Positions 13,743 to 24,491 are shown, numbered from the stretch's first letter. The stretch is DNA of 64,000 nucleotides from Echinarachnius parma (GCA_037951105.1 JBAMJV010007673.1:42895-106894); one strand, 5' to 3'. Program-made: numbers and translations. The notes: generated by a model not told the origin, from the sequence alone.

Positions 13743-14665
13743 TCTCTGAATATATGTCAGATATGTGGTTGCTAGGTAAAATGTTGCTAGTCAACATAAT
13801 GGTATCCACGGATAATCTAAACTATATACATGTGTGTACCATCATTGTTATCCGAGTACCCAAAGTAATACAGACCTATAACACAGAAATTTGCCAAGGA
13901 AGGGTAAACAAACCCCGCTAAATATGAGTAAAATATGTTGTTGCTAGGTAAAATGTTGTTGCTAGGCAACATAATGGTATCCATGGATAATCTAAAGTAT
14001 ATACATGTGTGTACCATCATTGTTATCCGAGTACCCAAAGTAATACAGACCTATAACACAGAAATTTGCCAAGGAAGGGTAAACAAACCCCGCTAAATAT
14101 GAGCAAAATATGTTGTTGCTAGGTAAAATGTTGTTGCTAGGCAACATAATGGTATCCATGGATAATCTAAAGTATATACATGTGTGTACCATCATTGTTA
14201 TCCGAGTACCCAAAGTATTACAGACCTATAAAACAGAAATTTGCCAAGGAAGGGTAAAACAAACCGCTAAATATGAGCAAAATATGTTGTTGCTACGTAA
14301 AATGTTGTTGCTAGACAACATAATGGTATCCATGGATAATCTAAAGTATATACATGTGTGTAATCTGACTACCCAAAGTAATACAGACCTGTAAAACAGA
14401 AATTTGCCAAGGAAGGGTAAAAAAAATGCGCAAAATATGAGTAAAATATGTTGTTGCTAGGTAAAATGTTGTTGCTAGGCAACAGGTATCCATGGATAAT
14501 CTTAAGTATATACATGTTTGTACCATCAATTTTATCCAAGTACCCAAAGTATTACAGACCTATAAAACAGAAATTTGCCAAGGAAGGGTAAACAAATCCC
14601 GCTGAATATGAGCAAAATATGTTGTTGCTAGGCAAAATGTTGTTGCTAGGCAACAAAATAGTCTC
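13743..14665 (+). repeat. ~175 bp tandem repeats, right arm
   Basis: Five to six copies of the same unit as in the left arm, in reverse orientation, with GTTGTTGCTAGG pairs at each junction. The copies at about 13800-13975 and 13980-14150 are almost identical, which implies recent array turnover. Copy number differs between arms. Confidence 0.85.
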
Positions 14666-15400
14666 CATTGATAATAATTTGTATTGTATATGTATTTCAT
14701 TATCAATATTTATTGGTTTCTGCTTTGTCTCATTAAAGTTTTTAAACTAAACATTAAATCTTTACAAGTTAAACTGTCTTATACAGCTGGATTGATTCTA
14801 TAATTGTATGGAATTGTACTGTAAAATGACATTTTCATGACAATTTGGGTTTGGTTAGGCAAAGAATAACAAACATCTATTGATACATTTGGATTGGCAT
14901 GCTTATTTTTCTTGAATTACATCACCTAATAGTCAAAATCAAGTCTACCAAAATGAAATGAATGATTCAGGTATTTTTTTATTTAGTTTTTAAAAGAAAA
15001 ATTGCTTCAGAAAAAGAAAACGCACACTTTTAGGCAAGGATAAAATGATGTTGCTAGGCAACGCATTTCGATTGATATTACTTAAAAATCAGCCCCATTG
15101 TTAGGATGGATTTTGTCTTTCCACTGAAGGTCTCTCAATCATTAGAAAACAAGTATTTATTGTAAAAAGTCATATGGAATGTGTAAATAACTACTAATTT
15201 TTTTATCTAGTTGTATTTCTTGAAAAGTGGGCGTGGTCTATTCAGTGCTTGTTTCCATGGTGATGCTACAAGTTGCGGCAATTTTAATGGTCATTTTCAA
15301 AATCTTCAGAAAATTTCCTTTAAAATGAGCTATGTTTTTGCTTTATTCCAGTCGGGTGCATTAAAGTCCAAAAATTTGGCCTCTCGCCGCTCACCTAAGA

Positions 15401-15912
15401 CAGACCCCTGGGGAACTCCACAAGTTACTGGTATTTTGCCTGAATTGATATTATCATAATCAACAAATTGAATTATATTCTAAAATAATAAACGCTTTAG
15501 CAAAGTCTAAGAAGATTCCAACCTTTGTATTACCCTGATCAATATCATGACGAATTTGCTTTAATAGATTTATTAATGATAATTTAGTACAGTAACCAGG
15601 ACGAAATCCATTTTGGTGTTCATACAAAATAGTATTATCATTAAACAACTGAATGAATCGATTATTTGACACTTTTCAAATACTTAACTTATAACAGGTA
15701 ACATAGAAAAAGGTCTAACATTACCAGGCGGGTCAGTACTTACTTGTTATGCAATTTTCAGTTTATTTGGAAATATGCCAGTTGAAATTGATAAGTTTAT
15801 TATATAAGCCAATAGGTGGGAAACATACTTAACAGCATCCATCAAAATAGCAATGGGAATATCATCAAAACCACAAGCTTTGTTTATTTTCAAAGAAGAA
15901 ATTATATTTCGA
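15401..15912 (-). pseudogene. LINE reverse transcriptase, 5' part
   Basis: On the minus strand the frame shows RT fingers and palm: KACGFDDIPIAILMDAV, then NVRPFSMLPVIS, EHQNGFRPGYCTK, motif A as GIFLDFAKAF, and GVPQGSVLG right at the insertion point (15400-15420). Stops and small shifts are present. The next codons of this gene are found at 10274 downwards, so this is the same element split by the foldback insertion. The sequence fits the CR1/L2/Jockey branch; the exact clade was not resolved. Confidence 0.85.
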
Positions 15913-16468
15913 ATTTCACGTAACTATTTGTATTCTGAAAGCAAACTTAAGACCTTCTTAAGTCCATATCATGCATATTAATGAGTGTACAATAAACGTG
16001 CTCATCATAACGCGCAACCAATGACAAACTTTGTTTTATAACCAAATCCTGCATAAATGCATATCAATTAATCACACATCATGAGAGCTAGAGACCCATG
16101 CATGCACGTGCGTGATCGATTGCAATCTCAAAATAATTGTGAATTCTTTGTACAAGGAAGTCGCAGTATTTTGATGAGTTAACAAAATAACGAAGGCCTA
16201 AACTGATAGCTTTATGAACTTTGTTTATAATGAAAATTAATTGTATTCGTCTTTCTAAATTTCATTTTCATTTCATTTCATTTCAAACCAATTTTGTCGG
16301 GGTCAGTCGATCGACCCAGGATTCATACGTCCCTGTCAGTATCAGTATACTTGGGAGGCATACAATTGGATTTATTATATATTTATTTGTTTATTTATTG
16401 ATTCATATAGTACCTCATCCAATGCGATCGTTTCTAAATAATCACGTAAAGCTTGAACAGAGTATTGC
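15913..16468. other. degenerate linker of the LINE, with TTTCA repeats
   Basis: This lies between the endonuclease and RT remnants of the same LINE and has about the length expected for the linker. No frame could be followed. A short (TTTCA)n microsatellite sits at 16260-16285. Confidence 0.4.
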
Positions 16469-16930
16469 TTATAACTTCGATATTTTATCATAGTTTTTAT
16501 TAATTAACGTTTGTTTATTAAAATAATAATGGAATATTGCATAACAAGGTAAATGATATGAAATATCAACAAATAGAGTTCCTGAAGTCAATTCACATAA
16601 ACTAACGTTTGTATACATATGTTCCATTAGAGTTTGACTGTCAGAAGTAATACGTGTCGGAGAAGAAATTAGCTGTTGAAGACCATAACATTCCATCATC
16701 GTCTGAAGTTCATGACCTTTCATTAACTATTATTCAGATTCACATTAAAATCCCCAACTCTGATACACTGAAACTTGTCTAATTTTATGTCATGAAGAAC
16801 ACTATTCATATTCATCAAAACCACTGTCTGGTTTCCTATAGACTACTCCAAATAAAATTATATTATTGTTTGTTCTTATCTTCAACCAAAGCGACTCGTA
16901 CTGTTCAAACGCGTATAAAATAAAGACGAA
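16469..16930 (-). pseudogene. LINE endonuclease (EEP-type) remnant
   Basis: The minus-strand frame reads ESLWLKI, then GVVYRKPDSGFDE, LQQLISSPTRIT, HMYTN and DISYHLPCYAIF. These match the conserved order of the apurinic-like endonuclease of non-LTR retrotransposons; the usual SDHLP motif appears as SYHLP, so a catalytic aspartate is changed. Stops occur between the first and second blocks. It is the 5' part of the element continued at 15401-15912. Confidence 0.75.
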
Positions 16931-17294
16931 TTTATCTAAGTTCCAGCACCTCCTTCTCTCACATTCTCTCTGCAGTTATATGCAAGCTTATAACCATCAA
17001 TATAACACAATTTGGGTTTAGAATATTTCACGTTTCAGTTAAAGCAAATAGCTTACATTTTGAACATACACTGAAATGAACGAAAATGTTAAAATCATCA
17101 ACATTTGCATTTACAAAACGAATATTATACATGTATGTCCACCTCCAAGTGCCGAAGCAAACATATGTTCATTTAATTCATCAACATTCTAATTTTGATA
17201 AGTAATATGAACTTATTCATTGTTCGTCATTATATTCACTCTATTCATTAACAATGTTATTTACAAAGCTGGCCAGTCGTGATCTACTTGATAT

Positions 17295-17428
17295 TCAGCA
17301 GATCATCTTCACTGGCGATGACAAGCGGTGGGCTGGTTTCGGTTTCCTCAGAATAATCTGGTTATTCCAAGTCCACGAGTAGCGGTAGCCCCCAGCCCTG
17401 CCCATCTTTCTGATCGTAAAACCCATGC
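17295..17428 (-). other. candidate second exon of the GTPase gene
   Basis: A good minus-strand acceptor (pyrimidine-rich tract, then TTAAAG before 17428) precedes an open stretch. Spliced to the preceding exon in phase 1, it gives a short tail starting GMGFTIRKMG and ending in a TGA at 17295. Another frame looks more protein-like (HGFYDQKDGQGWGLP, then an acidic stretch ASEDDLLNIK) but has one internal TAA and needs a different splice phase. So either the gene ends here with a short odd tail or the exon is slightly decayed. Confidence 0.35.
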
Positions 17429-17636
17429 CTTTAATGTATATGTAAGAGATGGACAAAATCGATACAATTTGTATAAAATGTCATAAACTTATCTTTTTTT
17501 TTTAAATATAATAAAATGGACAAAATAGAGTGAAATTTCGTATTTTTTCTTCTCAAAAAATGCTTGGTGTAATAATGATTTCCAAGGCGGTACATCACCT
17601 TAATTATAAGACAGATATTGCCGATGATATTCTTAC

Positions 17637-18012
17637 CAAGATGCTTGATGACCTCTCTGTTCAGGGTTTCACTGCCATATTCGTCTAGTCCTATACCTCG
17701 AGTATCAAGAAAATGTAGGCTCGAATCTGGGATGTCATGCAAGGAGTTGTACAATGTATAACCTCCAGGAAAGGTTGGTGGGGCAACTTGCGCGGCAGTG
17801 CTTTCTCTGTCTGTTAGAGTGGCAATGATAGTATCAATTAGGGACGATTTTCCAACCCCTGGACAGCCGTACAGAGCAACACAAAGATGACCATCAACAC
17901 TGCTCTCCATAGGAAGTCGAAGGAACGGTACGCACTTCCTTAGCATGCCTACTAGTCTTAGATTAGACTGTGTAACATTTTCGAATTGTTGTTGGGATGG
18001 TCCACCTCCCAT
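17637..18012 (-). CDS. P-loop GTPase, first coding exon
   Basis: The ATG at 18012 has a good context (GCCAAAATGG) and opens a 125-codon exon ending at a consensus donor (CTTG/GTAAGA, exon end 17637, phase 1). The peptide starts MGGGPSQQQFEN. A Walker A/G1 loop GCPGVGKSS lies at residues 49-57 and a G3 motif DTRG at residues 103-106, with hydrophobic strands before each, so the start of a G domain is clear. The G4 and G5 motifs are not in this exon. The frame is also open upstream of the ATG. Families such as GIMAP-like or interferon-induced GTPases begin similarly, but the exact family was not recognised. It diverges from the gene at 18272 across ~260 bp. Confidence 0.7.
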
Positions 18013-18271
18013 TTTGGCCTGACAATATTTGCTATACCCTTCCTCTTTCGAATGAACGGCGATCTCAACGATTGAACAGTGCGCTAGCATCGAACAGTTA
18101 TATGTGATTGTCGACCAACTCGAAACTGCGATCATCCACTTGAATTTTAGTATATCGTCGCAACGTGGATGCTTGCCATTGGAGAGTATTCCTTCGCGCA
18201 CAACTATACAGCGTAATATTTCCAACCACAGCGGTTATACATGTAATAACCCGTGTTTATTTCGTTCCACG
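18013..18271. promoter_or_regulatory. shared spacer of a divergent gene pair
   Basis: Two start codons face away from each other across 259 bp, and this spacer is less AT-rich than the surroundings. It must hold at least part of both 5' UTRs and probably a bidirectional promoter. No clear TATA box or single dominant motif was recognised. The role is inferred from layout only. Confidence 0.4.
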
Positions 18272-18560
18272 ATGGCGATGGCTCCAAACGATATAGATTC
18301 TGGATCAAATGTTGATAAACTTGGCCTTCTAAGTCGTTTCCCACACAACGAAATCGACAATATACTTTCGTTTCTTCAAAAAGAACTTGGTACAAATCTC
18401 TGTTACAAACAATTATTTCCTGATAATCTTAAGGACGATAAATACAGCTGCAAGGAATTTCGAGCCGTGATCCTTCTTCATTCCATATTTTGGGGGAGGC
18501 TGTCATTGACGGACGTTAACGATTCACAGTATGACACTCTTCTTAAGAACTTGGAAAACG
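18272..18560 (+). CDS. unknown gene, first coding exon
   Basis: The ATG at 18272 (a second in-frame ATG is at 18278) opens 96 codons to a strong donor (AAACG/GTAAGT, exon end 18560, phase 1). The peptide has a polar start (MAMAPNDIDSGSNVDKLGLL) and then a compact, mainly helical region of about 75 residues with regularly spaced leucine and phenylalanine (EIDNILSFLQKEL, EFRAVILLHSIFWGRL). That size and pattern would fit a small helical bundle, possibly a death-fold-like adaptor domain, but no diagnostic motif was recognised. Codon use looks normal for a gene. Continues at 19602. Confidence 0.55.
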
Positions 18561-19601
18561 GTAAGTACCAAACTATCTCGAAAGCGACTGGTATGGAAAT
18601 AACAATTATAAAATATAATTCCAAGTTCAATATATATTCAATTGTTCTCTTTGTCTTCTCATTGCCATTTACCTGTTTCGTAAATATTCCCTAGTATCAA
18701 TAATCAACTACGTCAACGTTCCCTTACGTCAATAATATTTTCTAAAATCGATGTTATTATGATTTTACTGGCAGCGACTCCGCACTTATTGCGAGTCCGT
18801 GTGGTAGGTAGATAACTGAAATTTGATAATTTTTGATACAAGCACCAAGGTTCCAGCCACGACGACCTTGAAACATGTATTTTATCCTCTAACCTTTGTT
18901 TTGTATTAAAGGGATAGTGCATCACCAAGAGTAGTGAAATAAACCATTTCTTATTTTGTTCATCCATTATGTCACATATATATATCTCAACAGGAATTGT
19001 ACCTACTAAATTATAATTGGGAAAGATTGTTCCTATTTATTAATCAAAATATATTATTGTATTGAGGATTATAGACCTATTGCCATAGGTTTATAGGCTT
19101 TATTATGTACTTTTGCAAATATATTAGAACAGATAATTCATAAACGATTGCATGATTTTGTATAACGTAATAGTTCTTTAACAATCAACCAGTTTGGTTT
19201 TTCGAAAAATCTCTCTACATCATCCGGTGTATTCAATGTAACTGATTATATATTACAAAACATTGACAAAGGGTATTATTGTGGTGGTGTTTTTATGGAC
19301 CTCTCAAAGGCCTTTGACGCCATGGACTACCATACACTGCTCAAGAAGGTACAACACAACGGTGTCAAAAGAGTGCCATTAAAATGGTTTACAGATTACC
19401 TAAATGATAGAAAGTAGTATGTGGTGCTTGATGGTGCCCAATCAGCTTCCAAGAAGTACAAATTGGCGTACCGCAAGTTTCATTGTTGGGACTCCTCCTT
19501 TTTTAGTTTATGTAAATTATATTGTAAATTCTAGTAAATACAATGCTAGTAAGTACAATGCAGCGTGTAATGAAGTTGCTTTTCGTTTGACTCTTGACTA
19601 G
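18561..19601 (+). other. intron of the unknown gene, with RT insertion
   Basis: Bounded by GTAAGT and a pyrimidine-rich tract ending in CTAG. Both exon edges are phase 1, so the reading frame is kept. The intron contains a decayed reverse-transcriptase fragment (19070-19520). Confidence 0.5.
19070..19520 (+). pseudogene. LINE reverse-transcriptase fragment
   Basis: The plus-strand frame reads QFGFSKNLSTSSGVFNV, then motif A as VFMDLSKAFDAMDYHTLL, then LKWFTDYLNDRK and YVVLDGAQSA. A shift leads into QIGVPQVSLLG and FLVYVN. This is the central RT palm of a non-LTR element, with at least one stop and two frame changes. It lies in the intron of the gene at 18272-19802 in the same orientation as that gene and is distinct from the 10-17 kb LINE. 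Confidence 0.85.
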
Positions 19602-19802
19602 ATGGAGTGGCTGTCTCTGTAATAGTCTGTGACATCGATACTATAAATACAAACATAAATGTGCAGATGGACATGTTGGAGGAACAGCAAAAAACAGTTC
19701 GGCGAATCGCTAAACTTATCATTCTGTGTGGTGATCTGAAGAAAATGGAAGATGAAGATCAGGCTAGCCTGCGAAAATTCATGCGACAGTTCCAAACACC
19801 AG
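19602..19802 (+). CDS. unknown gene, second coding exon
   Basis: Acceptor CTTGACTAG/ at 19599-19601 and donor CCAG/GTACAT after 19802 frame 67 codons in the phase left by the first exon. An acceptor 24 bp further in (exon from 19626) keeps the same frame. The peptide is amphipathic helical (DMLEEQQKTVRRIAKL, then CGDLKKMEDEDQASL), consistent with a coiled coil. No stop follows in frame before the donor, so further exons are expected; none was identified downstream. Confidence 0.5.
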
Positions 19803-20711
19803 GTACATGTAAAATACTGTAGATGACATTGCATAAAATGCTAGTGATCCGTTAATGGTCCATATGGAAATATCAACCAATGCATTAATTCAGAAGTGAT
19901 ATGCTTTTAAACCACGACACGACCCTACACGACACCAGATAACAAGTATTGAAAATAAGGTACTAACAAAAAAAAAATTCCCATTAAAGAATACAGGCAG
20001 TCATGGTAATTATAGCCAGAAAAAAATCTAAATATTTCATCATCTCTTAATGACTATTTTTGGGGGACATTATACACAATTATACAAAGCAATGAATGCT
20101 AAAGTCCGGAAATATGTTGTGCGATAGTTTTGTGTTTTCAACTGTATCATTATTCAATGTTGCACCCTCTAGGTTTTAGTATGCAGAGTACATCTGAAGT
20201 TGACCTTCATATATCCAGTATGATGCGTGAATTTATTGTTTACCCTGTACACCAGTGTCTAAGTGATAATTCCTTTTTGTGGGTGTTTGTAGACTTCATA
20301 AATTTGAACCCTCCTTTGCAAATTTAGACTATACCAATGTTCTAACATTAAACATTAACATTAGTTTAATTATTCATTGGTTTAGCGCCATTTAAAAACA
20401 AAACAAACAAACAAAACAATTTATGTGAAAGTCAACTTCAGTCATTGACAACTTATAATCGATAGTTCGCATGACATTTAGACAGGAAAGTGTGTAACTT
20501 GTTCCATGTCACCAAACAAAAATAACAGTATATTGTTCATTTAATCAGTTCATGTTGGGAATAAGATTTCAAGTCACACAATTTGGTGACGATTTAGCCA
20601 ACAACAAAAATGTACACGGTGCGACCAAAAGTATGGTAGGGGTGGTGAAAGTGCCCCCCCCCCCTCACCCCGCCTCATTGGGATTTATATGGCTTCCGGC
20701 GCAACTTCAAG
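19803..20711. other. non-coding, probably intronic
   Basis: No further exon, RNA or transposon end was recognised. A short poly-C run lies at 20656-20665. Confidence 0.4.
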
Positions 20712-21138
20712 TTAAAGGGATAGTTGAGTTTTGGTATAGAGGGCACTTCACAAAATATTATTTAGTGAGATAATGAAAAACTGACTGTCAAATTTGAAAG
20801 AACATATAATTCTAATGACAGGATAAACTTTATTTGGTCGAAATCGGTTCAGAAACGGCTGAAATATCCATAAACATATTTGTATTCAAAAGTCTCCCGG
20901 CCAGGGGACATTTTGACTTTTTAGAAAGAAAAAAAAAATGCTTATAGACTACTTTGAATAAAATCTAAATAGGTTTTTAAAAAGTTGTTGATGATATCTC
21001 TATTGAATCATTATTTTAACAAAAATGGCTAAAAACCAATGAGTTTTTTTTAGAGAGCGCCCTCTTGAGTTGTAACGGCTCTTTTTGAATGAAAACAGGA
21101 GTTTTACTTAGTCGTTTGTAACTGTGTATACTTTTCGA
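20712..21138 (+). mobile_element. family A MITE, left half
   Basis: Begins TTAAAGGGATAGTTGAGTTT and matches the first ~425 bp of the full copy at 22616-23137. It stops at TTTTCGA(G) (21132-21139), where the foldback element starts. The missing right ~100 bp is found in the same orientation at 31485-31583. Confidence 0.85.
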
Positions 21139-21640
21139 GGGTTTATGACCATTTGGTCTACTACCATTTGGTCCACTAGCTAGTTGGTCTACTGCTATTT
21201 GGTCCACACCAATTTGGTCCACTATCCAGTTGGTCTACTGTAATTTGGTCTACACCCTATACGTCTACTAACCATTTGGTCTACTAGTCATTTAGTCTAC
21301 ATTTAACTTAGTCCACACTCTAATTGGTCCACACCCCATTTGGTCTATTAGTATTTTGGTCCACTATCCAGTTGGTCTACTGTAATTTGGTCTACACCCT
21401 ATACGTCTACTACCCATTTAGTCTTCTAGTTATTTGGTCTACTATGTATTTGGTCTACATTATTTTAGTCTACTATCAATTTCGTCTACAAATCATTTAG
21501 TCTACAATCCATTTGGTCTACAACTTATTTGGTCTACCCGATATGTGGTCTACGATGCTCTTGGTCTACTAGTCATTTGGGCTACTACCCAATACGTCTA
21601 CAAACCATTTGGTCTACTAGCAATAAGTCTACAACAACGC
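21139..21640 (+). repeat. left inverted array, 15-16 bp repeat
   Basis: About 30 units of consensus ACCATTTGGTCTACT with variants (GGTCCACT, CAGTTGGTCTACT, CTATACGTCTACT). The unit GTAATTTGGTCTACACCCTA followed by TACGTCTACT occurs twice about 147 bp apart, showing a higher-order duplication inside the array. Confidence 0.9.
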
Positions 21641-21732
21641 CCACGCTGTGTATGAAATGTTGTTCACCATGTACAGTTAGTTGTTAAATGAACCAATATT
21701 TTGAAGTGATGACTAGGGATGGCTAGGGAGCA

Positions 21733-22020
21733 AAGTTAAAGGGATAGTTGAGTGTTAGTATAGGGGGCACTTCACAAACAAAAAAATTGTGAGATAATGA
21801 AAAACTGGTTAAAACTATATTTTTTTTTGAGAGCGCCCTCTTGAATCTTGAGTTGTAACAGCACTTTTTGAATGATAACAGGGGTTTTACCTAGTCGTTT
21901 GTAACTGTGTTAATGTGTATATATTTTCGAGCATGGTGAAGTTATAACTATTATGGTGCATGTTTTCATGGTTTTGGTTACTTAAGTTAAGTTTGACAAA
22001 TACTCAACTATCCCTTTAAA
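21733..22020 (+). mobile_element. family A MITE, internally deleted copy
   Basis: Begins TTAAAGGGATAGTTGAGTG and ends CAACTATCCCTTTAA. The middle ~230 bp of the full-length element is missing. The shared landmarks GAGAGCGCCCTCTTGA and TTTTCGAGCATGGTG are present. Confidence 0.85.
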
Positions 22021-22129
22021 TGGAAGGGGGTAATAAATATTTTTTTTGCCGTTTACTCTACTATACATGAAAAGGTGCACATGCATTACTGATTTTCCGT
22101 AGTAATACATGTTTGTTGTGCTGTTAGGG

Positions 22130-22595
22130 TGCTTGGGGGGGGGGGGGGGGGGGTGGTTGTTCACCCTGAAAGGCCCTATTTGTATGTTTATGTTTGCAAT
22201 CTGTTTAGGATCACACAACGTGGACGAACTCGCCACTCTTGCTGCACCCACCCACCTGGACATATTCGGACATATTTATAACCCTGAGCATAGGTCCACA
22301 ATTATAGGTAGGGGGCCTCTTTCCCTTCTGAAAAACAATTAACACTCTGATACACTCAGTATGTAGGCTCGCTTGCATGTATTGTGATTAAAGGGAATCT
22401 AGTAACTGACTAGTGCACGTAGTAATTGATACTGTTGTTGATAGCGTGTGAATCAAGGGCGTCGATTTCTTCTTGCCATTGGGGGGGGGGGGGAGGGGGA
22501 TTCGTCATTTTGACTATCTCTGGCGAGGGAGCGAAGCGACAACCCAGCAGCGTGCCCGGGTTTTTATGGCTGAGCGGGGGGGGGGGGGGGGGGCA
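22130..22595. repeat. G-tract repeats of family E type
   Basis: Poly-G runs lie near 22135-22153, 22481-22494 and 22576-22593. Between the last two is CGAGGGAGCGAAGCGAC, a hallmark of the family E repeat found at 5140-5830 and 26495-27080. Confidence 0.75.
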
Positions 22596-22615
22596 AAGCT
22601 TTTTTAATTCAGCTG

Positions 22616-23137
22616 TTAAAGGGGTAGTTTAGTTTTGGGAGAGAGGGCGCTGCACATCACAATTTGTTTGTGAGGTAATGAAAAACTGAGTGTCTAATTT
22701 AAGGAACATGCAATTTTAATGGCAGAATCGACCCAGAAACGGCTGAAATATCCATAAATATATCTGATCTTATAATTATTTGGGGCCCAAATAGTTAGAT
22801 GATTTTTTCAAAAAATTCAAAAAATGCTTGCACTTTTTCTAACATTTTCAAAAGCGTTTTTTAAATAGTTGTTGATGCTCTCTCTATTTAATCATTATTT
22901 CAATAAAACATCACATGCATAATTTTGTATGAAAAATGGTTGAAACCAATGCCTTTTTAGAAAGCACCCTCCTGGGTTTTAAGGCTCTTTTTTTAATGAT
23001 AACAGGCTTTTTACTTAGTCGTTTTTAACTTTGTATACCTTTCGAGCATGGTAGAGATATAACTATTAGTTTATAATGTTACTGTCCAGGTTTGGTTAAT
23101 AAAGTTCAGCCTTACCAAAACTGTACTACCCCTTTAA
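22616..23137 (+). mobile_element. family A MITE, full copy
   Basis: A complete ~520 bp copy from TTAAAGGGGTAGTTTAGTTT to AAACTGTACTACCCCTTTAA. The ends are imperfect inverted repeats within TTAA. No coding frame. It is the reference used here to show that 20712-21138 plus 31485-31583 form one element. Confidence 0.85.
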
Positions 23138-23362
23138 GAAATTGGGAGATTATTAAGTGCACATTGCAAGCATCATGAGCTGGGCTTTGTCCAATATGAA
23201 CTTTAGCCTGATAGCATTCTGATGGAACCCTGAATAGCATCAGTCATGGGATACCCACATTGGGAAGCTTATTGGGGGTCCATGGGGCGGAGCCCCCGGA
23301 AGCTTTGGGATTTGTAATATCCAGATATAAAGATGTTGTCTATAGAGTTAACTATTCTTTAG

Positions 23363-23831
23363 TTAAAGGGTACCTCCGGACAGAGATTTAGCTCTCTTAC
23401 ATCAAAGACATATCCCAAATGAACATACAAAACAAGTCTGTGATCCTGAAAGTATTTCTACATTGCTAGGGAATCATTTTTAATATCACATATCCCTCAT
23501 TCTGTCAGCGCAGTTCCGATAACGATACCACTTAACGATCCTCTTATTTATCGCATCTGCGATATATCGCAGCAAGCAGAGAAAATCTCGAAAATCGCTT
23601 GTGTGCGCGCGCTGCTGCAGCACAGTGCGTATAGTATAGACAGAGCTATAAGAGAGAGAGAGAGAGGGAGAGACACGAGTAGCGCTATAAGGCCAAAAAC
23701 AATAAATTGTTGGATTGGAGTAACGGGCAACCAAATATTAGGGTAGGTAGGTAGGGTTTTTTTTTTTCCAGGATTTGCAAAATACACAAAAACACGGTAT
23801 ATAACACACAATTAACACATATCGCATTTGG

Positions 23832-23872
<41 letters not shown>

Positions 23873-24491
23873 CAGAAAAAAACCTTTAGGGTCGGCGGTA
23901 TTTTTAGGGCCGGGCGGGTTGCGAATTTGTGTTTCCCAAACCATTCAGCAACTCCTTGTGAATTAGCGACTTGGTCTGAGACCACGCATACCCGAAATTT
24001 CCGACTTGTATAATTTCGAACATTTAGTCGAGTGCCGAACGAATAGCAAATACAAAAAACATTGGACCAAGGTAGGATTCGAACCAGGGATCTCTAGCGT
24101 ATCAATCTAACTCTCTCTCCACGGAGCTATTTCGGATTGCTTGATTGGTGTTGGTTTTTAAATATATATATATACCCTAACACTAACCCTAATGTACAAG
24201 CAATAGCATGTATACATATTGCATGCATGCAGAGATATGGTGCGATGCGCGGCTGCGGTGGCCGTGCCCCGTGGCTAGAGTGCGAGCACGCGCAAAACGA
24301 TACTAACTATCGCATGGGCTATGCGATAAATCGCATACTACCATAATAACGTACGCGTATTGATTGAGCGGTACGTCGTGCAAACAAAGTCGCGCGCGCG
24401 AACCAGTAAATAGCCGTGGTTCTGTTGGTATTCAATTATAGTACCAAAACAACTAAGGATTGGTTTTATCATGCCCGGCGGTACCCTTTAA
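23363..24491. mobile_element. 1.1 kb TTAA element
   Basis: The ends are inverted: TTAAAGGGTACCTCCGG on the left and CCGGCGGTACCCTTTAA on the right. No transposase frame. A tRNA-derived SINE lies inside on the minus strand. Confidence 0.7.
23836..24140 (-). mobile_element. tRNA-derived SINE with long A tail
   Basis: Read on the minus strand, the head (about 24140-24066) looks like a tRNA: an A-box-like TAGCTCCGTGG, an anticodon-like loop TTGATAC, and a T-arm/B box GGTTCGAATCC. A ~200 bp unrelated body follows, then a ~33 bp A run (seen as T on the plus strand, 23836-23868). That order (Pol III head, body, A tail) defines a SINE. The acceptor stem does not pair, so it is not a working tRNA. 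Confidence 0.7.

Larger units (their letters stand above)
10275..15397. mobile_element. 5.1 kb foldback element with giant inverted repeats
   Basis: The ends are inverted copies TAGGTGAGCGGCGAGAGGCC (left from 10275, right ending 15397). The arms stay alignable for about 1.4-1.5 kb (10275 to ~11760 and ~13625 to 15397), around a ~1.9 kb centre. The arms include tandem repeats of ~175 bp. The element sits inside a LINE RT gene, with AGA on both sides (10272-10274, 15398-15400) if the ends are symmetric, or the 8 bp ACCTAAGA (10267-10274, 15393-15400) if they are not. No transposase frame is visible, so it is non-autonomous. The superfamily is open: an 8 bp duplication would suit hAT, while symmetric ends favour 3 bp. 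Confidence 0.85.

Noticed and set aside
11277-14547. Several similar frames of 70-170 codons in the 11-14.5 kb repeats
   Set aside because: They follow the ~175 bp repeat and its inverted copy; the frames change strand with the arm and have no protein features.
21139-21640. Possible CRISPR-like array of short repeats
   Set aside because: Units are head-to-tail with no unique spacers, vary in length by 1-2 bp and have an inverted partner array; they are transposon ends.
24176-24195. Telomere-like ACCCTAA motif
   Set aside because: Only two degenerate units (CCCTAACACTAACCCTAA); no array.
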